From the NCBI GenBank assembly GCA_902494375.1, contig CABUTL010000124.1:1-5080 (forward strand): a DNA stretch of 5,080 nt. The letters are read 5' to 3'. Source of the stretch: an uncultured Collinsella sp. GTDB taxonomy: Bacteria > Actinomycetota > Coriobacteriia > Coriobacteriales > Coriobacteriaceae. The notes beneath the pieces are model-generated. The model saw nothing but the letters and a program-made list of their open reading frames with translations. It made no database searches and had not been told where the DNA came from. Shown piece after piece: positions 1 through 5,080 of the stretch. Made by a program: the position numbers and the translations under genes. Within the stretch, counting starts at the first letter, position 1. Each line of letters starts with the position of its first letter.

Positions 1-1725
1 AGCAGGTACGCCCAAGCCGATCGACTTGAGCTCATCGGCATGCGCAAACACCTGCACGGGGGTTCCCTCGGCAAACACCGCACCTTCGTTCATTACGACG
101 ATACGGTCGCAGCAATTGGCCAGGTCATCCATGCTGTGCGAAACCATGACAACGGTCAGGCCATCGCGGTGAAGTCGATCGATGAGCCCTAGGAAATCCC
201 TGCGCGCAGCCGGATCGAGCCCCGCCATGGGCTCATCGAGCACCAGGACTTCGGGCTCCATGGCGAGCACGCCGGCGAATGCCACACGCCGTTGCTGACC
301 GCCCGAAAGCTCAAAGGGACTCTTGTCGCCGACCGTGGAAAGGTCGAGGCCCACGCGTGAGAGCGATGACTCGACACGACGGTCGACTTCATCTTGCGGC
401 AAGCCAAGGTTATGCGGACCAAACGCCACGTCCTGCGCCACGGTTTCGGCAAACAGCTGACGCTCAGGATATTGAAACACCACGCCGACCTTGGCCTTAA
501 CCGCGGCGGCGTCTTTCTTGTTTGACAGATCGAGCCCCAGCGCACGAACGGATCCCTCCTGGGGGCGAATCAAACCGTTGAGATGCTGAACCAGCGTCGA
601 CTTACCCGAACCGGTATGACCTGCCAAGCCCAGGAACTCGCCGCGACGCACCGTCAGCGATACATCGCGCAGCGCCCACGGGCTGCTGGGGTCGTTTCCC
701 CAGAGAGCCTGTTTGCTCGATTTGCCCGCAGTGGCTGAGCGCTTATGCCAGCGGCGGCGCTCGCGCGGACTGAGCGAATAACTGTACGAAACATGGGATA
801 GTTCGATGACGGGCTCCGACGCGTTGTCCTCGTTGTCTGCCGGAACAGTACCGTCAGCGATTTCCGACTGGGATACGGAAGACTGCCCCGCGGTGCCTGC
901 CCCACTCCGCTCGGCATAAGCCTGCGCAATCTCGGCGACCATATCCGCCTCACGCACCTGCGCGCAAACGGACACGCCCTTCGCACGAAGTGCCATGCCC
1001 AAACGGCACGACTCTGGCATGTCAAGGTTGAGCTGAACGAGTTCATTCGCCCGCGTCAGAATCTCATCGGGCGTGCCCAGCATGGCAACTCGTCCCGTCT
1101 GAAACACGGCGACACGATCGGCCTCGGCAGCCTCTTCCATAAAGTGCGTAATCATCACGATGGTCATGCCGCGAGCGTGCAACGCGCGGCAAGCCTTCAT
1201 GAGGCCCTTGCGTCCACGCGGATCGAGCATCGAGGAAGCCTCGTCCAATATGAGCACGCGCGGTTCCATGGCGAGCACGCCGGCAAGCGCCACGCGTTGC
1301 TTTTGACCACCCGAAAGCGCATGGGTCTCGTGGTGCTCAAAGCCCACCAGGCCCACGCCCTTCAGCGCCTCGCGTACGCGCTGCGCAATTTGCGCCGATG
1401 GCACGCCAAGGTTTTCGGGACCGAACGCAACGTCATCTTCGACAAGCGTTGCCACCAGCTGATCATCGGGATTCTGGAACACCATGCCCGCGGTCGAACG
1501 AATGTCGTAGACCAGCTCGGGGTCGGACGCATCCATGCCGTTGATGCGTACCGTGCCCGCGTCGGGCTGCAGCAGTGCATTCAGATGCTTGGCAAACGTC
1601 GACTTGCCCGACCCATTACCACCGAGGATGCAGAAAAACTCGCCGTCCTCGATATTCAGATCGACGCCGTCGAGCGCCGGTACGGCACCGTCATAGCTAA
1701 AGGAAACGCCCCGACACTCAATCAT
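1..1725 (-). CDS. ecfA: Fused ECF transporter ATPase (EcfA1-EcfA2 tandem), 3' end off the window
   Basis: This is the energy-coupling ATPase of an ECF vitamin transporter. It hydrolyses ATP on the inner membrane face to drive substrate release by the S-component through EcfT. I translated 575 codons from ATG 1725 to the left edge without a stop. Domain 1 (about 1-235): Walker A GGNGSGKST (35-43), Q-loop Q84, LSGGQ (137-141), Walker B VLILDE (157-162) followed by ASSMLDP, H-loop H194. It resembles EcfA1. Its C-terminal tail and a Ser/Ala/acidic linker span about 236-304. Domain 2 (about 305-575): Walker A GHTGSGKST (369-377), Q418 in FQYPERQLF, LSGGQ (473-477), VLVLDEPMAGLDP (493-505), H530. 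It resembles EcfA2. All catalytic residues are present in both halves. EcfA1 and EcfA2 are usually separate proteins of about 280 residues; here they form one chain. The start overlaps the ribU stop (ATGA), which implies translational coupling; the upstream SD is weak. Roughly 40 C-terminal residues are probably missing. Confidence 0.93.
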   Translation of the reverse strand, partial: MIECRGVSFSYDGAVPALDGVDLNIEDGEFFCILGGNGSGKSTFAKHLNALLQPDAGTVRINGMDASDPELVYDIRSTAGMVFQNPDDQLVATLVEDDVAFGPENLGVPSAQIAQRVREALKGVGLVGFEHHETHALSGGQKQRVALAGVLAMEPRVLILDEASSMLDPRGRKGLMKACRALHARGMTIVMITHFMEEAAEADRVAVFQTGRVAMLGTPDEILTRANELVQLNLDMPESCRLGMALRAKGVSVCAQVREADMVAEIAQAYAERSGAGTAGQSSVSQSEIADGTVPADNEDNASEPVIELSHVSYSYSLSPRERRRWHKRSATAGKSSKQALWGNDPSSPWALRDVSLTVRRGEFLGLAGHTGSGKSTLVQHLNGLIRPQEGSVRALGLDLSNKKDAAAVKAKVGVVFQYPERQLFAETVAQDVAFGPHNLGLPQDEVDRRVESSLSRVGLDLSTVGDKSPFELSGGQQRRVAFAGVLAMEPEVLVLDEPMAGLDPAARRDFLGLIDRLHRDGLTVVMVSHSMDDLANCCDRIVVMNEGAVFAEGTPVQVFAHADELKSIGLGVPA

Positions 1726-2312
1726 GCGCGGCCTTTGACCTGGTCCTTTTTAGGCGTGATGAGGTTGGAGACCGCCTTGTACACCGCAAGCGTCAATACC
1801 GAATTAAGCACGGTCTTGATAAGGTTGAACGGCAGCACGGCAGGAATCATGAGCGGGGCGATCACATCGACCGAGCCATACCAGAACCAAACGCCGATGG
1901 TCAGGTTCGCAACCATGGACAGCGCCGTAGCGGCAATGACGCCGAGCACCAGACCAATCACGGCACCCTTGTAGGTGTGCATCTTTTGGTAGACGATCGC
2001 CGCGGGCAGAATAAAGCCCAGCGTAGCGACCAAGTTCATAAGCGCGCCGACCCAGTCACCCGTGGTGAGCGCATGGATAACGATCGCCATGGCGGCAACA
2101 GCAGTACCGGCACCGGGACCGTACGCAAACCCGCACACCATCGCCGGCACCAGCGACGGGTCATACGTCAAAAACGGCGCCGAAGGAAGGATGGGCAGCT
2201 GCACGTACATAAACAGGGCGCCCAAGGCGCACATCAACGCCATGGTAACGAGCTGTTTGGTGCTCCACCTATTCGTGTTCTCAAAATGGATATGCTGCGA
2301 CTGTTCAGACAT
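1722..2312 (-). CDS. ribU: Riboflavin ECF transporter S-component RibU
   Basis: This is an integral membrane protein of 196 residues that captures riboflavin and hands it to the ECF ATPase/EcfT module. It is very hydrophobic, with about six membrane segments, beginning near 20-36 and ending near 165-185. The first helix carries an AxxxA motif (A25-A29), which S-components use to pack on EcfT. The LTYDPSLVP stretch (48-56) with FAYGPGAG (62-69), and PFNLIKT (161-167) near the C terminus, are typical of RibU. I chose ATG 2312 because an SD-like GGTGAT lies just upstream. The in-frame ATG at 2333 is the conserved GGATGAAAGA of the riboswitch and is not a start. The gene sits 8 nt downstream of an FMN riboswitch, which independently supports riboflavin as substrate, and overlaps the ATPase gene by ATGA. 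Family assignment is firm; the substrate is inferred from motifs plus the riboswitch. Confidence 0.93.
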   Translation of the reverse strand: MSEQSQHIHFENTNRWSTKQLVTMALMCALGALFMYVQLPILPSAPFLTYDPSLVPAMVCGFAYGPGAGTAVAAMAIVIHALTTGDWVGALMNLVATLGFILPAAIVYQKMHTYKGAVIGLVLGVIAATALSMVANLTIGVWFWYGSVDVIAPLMIPAVLPFNLIKTVLNSVLTLAVYKAVSNLITPKKDQVKGRA

Positions 2313-2315
2313 AAG

Positions 2316-2322
2316 ATCACCT
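2316..2322 (-). promoter_or_regulatory. ribU ribosome binding site, touching riboswitch stem P1
   Basis: AGGTGAT on the minus strand lies three bases before ATG 2312 and matches the anti-SD well (AUCACCU). Its first two bases (A2322, G2321) are also the outer bases of the 3' strand of riboswitch helix P1. FMN-stabilised P1 could therefore mask part of this SD. This site decides the start codon. Confidence 0.7.
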
Positions 2323-2507
2323 GCCTCTTTCATCCGGACTCTAACCGTTGGTACTGGGATCTCACCAGTTCAGCCGACATGCGAACCAACGCACACACGG
2401 GTCGCGGACTCATCGGCTCGGTCGCAGACGCCTCGCCTGCGCCACGGCACCCCTTTGGCACCGCCCGATTTACCGCCAGTGGGGAATTCCACCCCGCCCT
2501 GAAACAG
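2321..2507 (-). promoter_or_regulatory. FMN riboswitch (RFN element)
   Basis: The minus strand carries the RFN consensus blocks in order: GGGCGGGGTGGAATTCCCC then ACTGGCGGTA (about 2500-2470), GAGTCCGCGACCCG (about 2412-2399), ACTGGTGAGATCCCAGTACC (about 2370-2350) and AGAGTCCGGATGAAAGAGG (about 2342-2324). P1 is CTGTTTC (2507-2501) with GAGGCAG (2327-2321), seven pairs including two G-U. P2 is the GGGG/CCCC hairpin. RFN elements bind FMN and repress riboflavin synthesis or uptake genes; here the target is ribU and the ATPase. At about 187 nt it is longer than common examples, because the variable arm at 2412-2469 is enlarged. No separate U-tract terminator lies between it and ribU, so control of translation initiation fits best. 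Confidence 0.95.
2412..2469 (-). other. Branched variable arm inside the FMN riboswitch
   Basis: The arm between GGCGGTA and GTCCGCGACCCG can fold as a closing stem ATCGG/CCGAT (2469-2465 with 2416-2412) carrying two hairpins. One is GGTGCC-N5-GGTGCC (2462-2457 with 2451-2446, with G-U pairs in the centre). The other is CGCAG-N9-CTGCG (2441-2437 with 2427-2423). The position corresponds to the variable peripheral arm of the family; the fold is my manual pairing. Confidence 0.55.
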
Positions 2508-2519
2508 CACTTGCAAGTG
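2508..2519. promoter_or_regulatory. Perfect 12-bp palindrome at the ribU -10/start site
   Basis: CACTTGCAAGTG is fully self-complementary and overlaps the proposed -10 box and start region, ending one base before riboswitch P1. The placement is that of a repressor operator. No regulator is known from this window, and a chance palindrome of this length cannot be excluded. Confidence 0.35.
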
Positions 2520-2543
2520 TAGCACGAGCAATCGTTCGCGCAA
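2516..2543 (-). promoter_or_regulatory. Putative promoter of the ribU-ecfA operon
   Basis: The minus strand shows TTGCGC (-35-like, 2543-2538), a 16-nt spacer and TACACT (-10, 2521-2516) preceded by TGC, an extended -10. Transcription would start near 2509, which places the 5' end just at riboswitch helix P1 (2507). That agreement is the main support. The -35 matches consensus only in TTG. Confidence 0.55.
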
Positions 2544-2785
2544 GTATGCCGAGGGTAATTTGTGGCGGGGATCAATTGCCGCAACAACCACGTTCCCCAC
2601 CCATCCCAAAGTAACGCGCCTTTCGCGCAAAGCGCGAAACAGCGAAGGGGACACGTATCCCTATCGACCACATTCTCCGCCCACGCCGACCTCAAGGCCG
2701 TAAACGCAGGGGATCCGAGGACGTTCCGGAGAGAAACCCCGTCACGCCCCCGGATTCCCGGTGGGAGTTCTAGACCTTGTCGGCC
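2544..2785 (-). other. Structured groEL-ribU intergenic spacer without a clear gene
   Basis: I see no credible gene in these 242 bases. Three inverted repeats stand out. First is CCC(A)CCGG-N4-CCGGGGG at 2765-2747, some 20 nt after the groEL stop. Second is a GGGG/CCCC pair enclosing TCCG/CGGA at 2709-2740. Third is an 8-bp stem TTTCGCGC-TTT-GCGCGAAA at 2621-2639. Any of these might end groESL transcripts, but none is followed by a proper U-run on the minus strand. Termination may be factor-dependent, or some read-through may occur. Confidence 0.5.
2621..2639 (-). repeat. Perfect 8-bp inverted repeat with 3-nt loop
   Basis: TTTCGCGC-TTT-GCGCGAAA reads as a stable hairpin on the minus strand. 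It could be a weak or factor-assisted terminator of groESL, or a protein site. No U-tract follows (AGGCGCGTTACTTT), so I do not call an intrinsic terminator. Confidence 0.45.
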
Positions 2786-4501
<1,716 letters not shown>

Positions 4502-4519
4502 TCAGAGATTCTGACGAGA

Positions 4520-4813
4520 CTAGGCCTCGACGACAGCGTAGATGTCGTCGGCGCGCATCAGCAGATACTTCTCGCCGTCGACCTTGACCTCGTTGCCACC
4601 GAACTTACCGTAGATGACAACGTCGCCGACCTTGACGTCCATGGGGATGCGCTCACCCTTGTCGTTGACCTTGCCGGCGCCCACGGCAACGATGGTGCCG
4701 CGCTGCGGCTTCTCCTGAGCGTTGCTGGCGATATACAGACCAGAAGCGGTCTTCTGCTCGGCCTCGTCGGGCTTGACCAGAACACGATCTGCAAGCGGCT
4801 TCAAAGACGACAT
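4520..4813 (-). CDS. groES: Co-chaperonin GroES (Hsp10/Cpn10)
   Basis: GroES forms the seven-subunit lid of the GroEL chamber. The 97-residue protein is full length: SSLKPLADRVLVKP at the N terminus, the mobile loop at about 17-34 with TASGLYIASNAQEKPQ, then RGTIVAVGAG, VKVGDVVIYGKFGGNEVKVDG and YLLMRADDIYAVVE at the end. The GroEL-contacting tripeptide, IVL in E. coli, is LYI here (26-28), still hydrophobic. ATG 4813 has a strong SD (AGGAGGA, 4827-4821) with a 7-nt spacer, so the start is firm. It is the first gene of a groES-groEL operon. A 5-bp hairpin TCAGA-ATC-TCTGA lies just beyond its stop (4502-4514) and is too weak to be a terminator. Confidence 0.98.
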   Translation of the reverse strand: MSSLKPLADRVLVKPDEAEQKTASGLYIASNAQEKPQRGTIVAVGAGKVNDKGERIPMDVKVGDVVIYGKFGGNEVKVDGEKYLLMRADDIYAVVEA

Positions 4814-4835
4814 GCTTGTCTCCTCCTTTTTGGGC

Positions 4836-4854
4836 CGCGCGGTTATACCACGCG
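4836..4854 (-). promoter_or_regulatory. Extended -10 box inside an inverted repeat upstream of groES
   Basis: On the minus strand CGCGTGG-TATAA-CCGCGCG forms a 7-bp inverted repeat (one G-U or T/C mismatch) with a 5-nt centre. The centre plus flank reads TGG-TATAAC, an extended -10 box (4850-4842). A start near 4835 would give a leader of about 22 nt carrying the groES SD, which is reasonable. There is no good -35 (ACAAAA at 17 nt). A dyad enclosing a -10 box is a common operator arrangement; the regulator is unknown. Confidence 0.4.
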
Positions 4855-4904
4855 AATTAACCCTTTTTGTTTGCGTACGCGTTGAATGGTACCCACGAAT
4901 GGCG

Positions 4905-4925
4905 GGTTATACAACACGGAGTCAA
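4905..4925 (-). promoter_or_regulatory. Upstream copy of the GTNGTATAACC motif with nearby TTGACT
   Basis: GTTGTATAACC (4915-4905) matches GTGGTATAACC (4851-4841) at 10 of 11 bases, 64 bp away. TTGACT (4925-4920) is a good -35 hexamer but is only 8 nt from this TATAAC, so the two cannot form one ordinary promoter. The pair may be two -10 boxes of tandem promoters or two binding sites of one factor. Confidence 0.3.
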
Positions 4926-4941
4926 AAAATCTTATTTTTTG
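4923..4941. repeat. A/T-rich 8-bp inverted repeat
   Basis: CAAAAAAT-CTT-ATTTTTTG is a perfect 8-bp dyad with a 3-nt centre, standing out in a GC-rich region. It directly abuts the TTGACT hexamer, so it may act as an UP-like A-tract element or curved DNA for groES transcription. Read as RNA it is a weak hairpin. Confidence 0.4.
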
Positions 4942-4965
4942 GCACTTAGATTTTCTGAATGCCGG
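4939..4965. promoter_or_regulatory. Degenerate CIRCE-like inverted repeat
   Basis: TTGGCACTT-N9-GAATGCCGG has exactly the 9-nt spacer of the HrcA operator CIRCE (TTAGCACTC-N9-GAGTGCTAA). It matches 7 of 9 bases in the left arm and 5 of 9 in the right, and keeps GGCA/TGCC symmetry. It is about 125 bp upstream of groES, farther than usual. It may be a decayed or chance match; I found no perfect CIRCE and no HspR-type CTTGAGT-N7-ACTCAAG site. Confidence 0.25.
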
Positions 4966-5040
4966 GGGATAACTTAGCGGTGGCTCCCGTATGGCTCCGG
5001 AGGGGCGGGGCATAAGGTTTCCTGCTCGGGCAGTCCTGCT
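4966..5040. other. Non-coding stretch with short direct repeats
   Basis: No gene is supported here. CCTGCTCG occurs twice, 14 bp apart (5021-5028, 5035-5042), and TGGCTCC twice, 11 bp apart (4981-4987, 4992-4998), the latter followed by palindromic CTCCGGAG. CTGC-TCGG-GCAG can form a small tetraloop hairpin. Together with the edge hairpin this may be part of a structured RNA or intergenic repeat. Confidence 0.35.
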
Positions 5041-5078
5041 CGCACGAAGGCCACATTAAGTGGCCTTCGACTCGTGCG
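5041..5078. repeat. Strong hairpin at the right edge
   Basis: CGAAGGCCAC-ATTAA-GTGGCCTTCG (5045-5069) is a perfect 10-bp stem with a 5-nt loop. An alternative outer stem CGCACGA/TCGTGCG (5041-5047 with 5072-5078) can replace its base, leaving a 5-nt bulge. It may be a terminator of a gene beyond the edge or a dispersed palindromic repeat. No U-tract is seen on the minus side, and the plus side is cut by the window end. Confidence 0.6.
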
Positions 5079-5080
5079 GA

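Noticed and set aside
189..1046. Minus-strand open frames at 189-545, 654-1046 and 1362-1580 suggesting a broken ATPase
   Set aside because: They are out-of-frame shadows. The true frame is uninterrupted from 1725 to the left edge with intact motifs, so there is no frameshift or pseudogene.
1144..1974. 276-codon plus-strand open frame
   Set aside because: It lies antisense across the ATPase and ribU, both clearly real on the minus strand, and has no recognisable domain.
2310..2333. Longer ribU start at ATG 2333 (203 residues)
   Set aside because: That ATG is the conserved GGATGAAAGA of the riboswitch and would be inside helix-forming sequence; ATG 2312 has the proper SD.
2330..2695. Open frames through the groEL-ribU spacer (2330-2695, 2370-2654 minus; 1977-2522, 2062-2502, 2348-2614, 2562-2789 plus)
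   Set aside because: They run across the FMN riboswitch, ribU or the spacer hairpins and show no domain or convincing ribosome site.
4814..4965. Canonical CIRCE or HspR (HAIR) operator upstream of groES
   Set aside because: Neither consensus is present intact; only a degenerate CIRCE-like repeat was found and is reported with low confidence.

Overview
All genes in this window lie on the minus strand, so the biological reading order runs from high to low coordinates. The organism looks like a high-GC actinobacterium of the class Coriobacteriia, Collinsella-like. That is an inference from GC-rich third positions, the character of the GroEL and GroES proteins, strong Shine-Dalgarno use and an FMN-riboswitch ECF vitamin transporter. 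It was not checked against any database.

Layout, in transcription order. (1) 4814-5080 is non-coding: a strong hairpin at the right edge (5041-5078), a degenerate CIRCE-like inverted repeat (4939-4965), an A/T palindrome (4923-4941), and two copies of a GTNGTATAACC motif. The gene-proximal copy is an extended -10 box enclosed in an inverted repeat. (2) groES (4813-4520) and groEL (4423-2786) form the chaperonin operon, with a 97-nt gap. (3) 2544-2785 is a structured spacer with several hairpins but no classical U-tract terminator. (4) A probable extended -10 promoter (2516-2543) overlaps a perfect 12-bp palindrome and leads into an FMN (RFN) riboswitch (2321-2507) with an unusually large branched side arm. 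(5) ribU (2312-1722) encodes the riboflavin-binding S-component of an ECF transporter. (6) Overlapping ribU by ATGA, one uninterrupted reading frame (1725 to the left edge) encodes two complete ABC ATPase cores in tandem. It is a fused EcfA1-EcfA2, and its C-terminal end lies outside the window.

Function. groES and groEL give the general protein-folding chamber. The second operon is a riboflavin uptake system: RibU binds riboflavin, the double ATPase supplies ATP-driven energy coupling, and an EcfT transmembrane protein would be expected just beyond the left edge. FMN made from imported riboflavin should close the riboswitch and shut the operon down. The most notable points are the single-chain EcfA1-A2 fusion under a riboswitch that would control the energising module along with the S-component, the expanded riboswitch arm, and the non-canonical operator-like sites upstream of groES.
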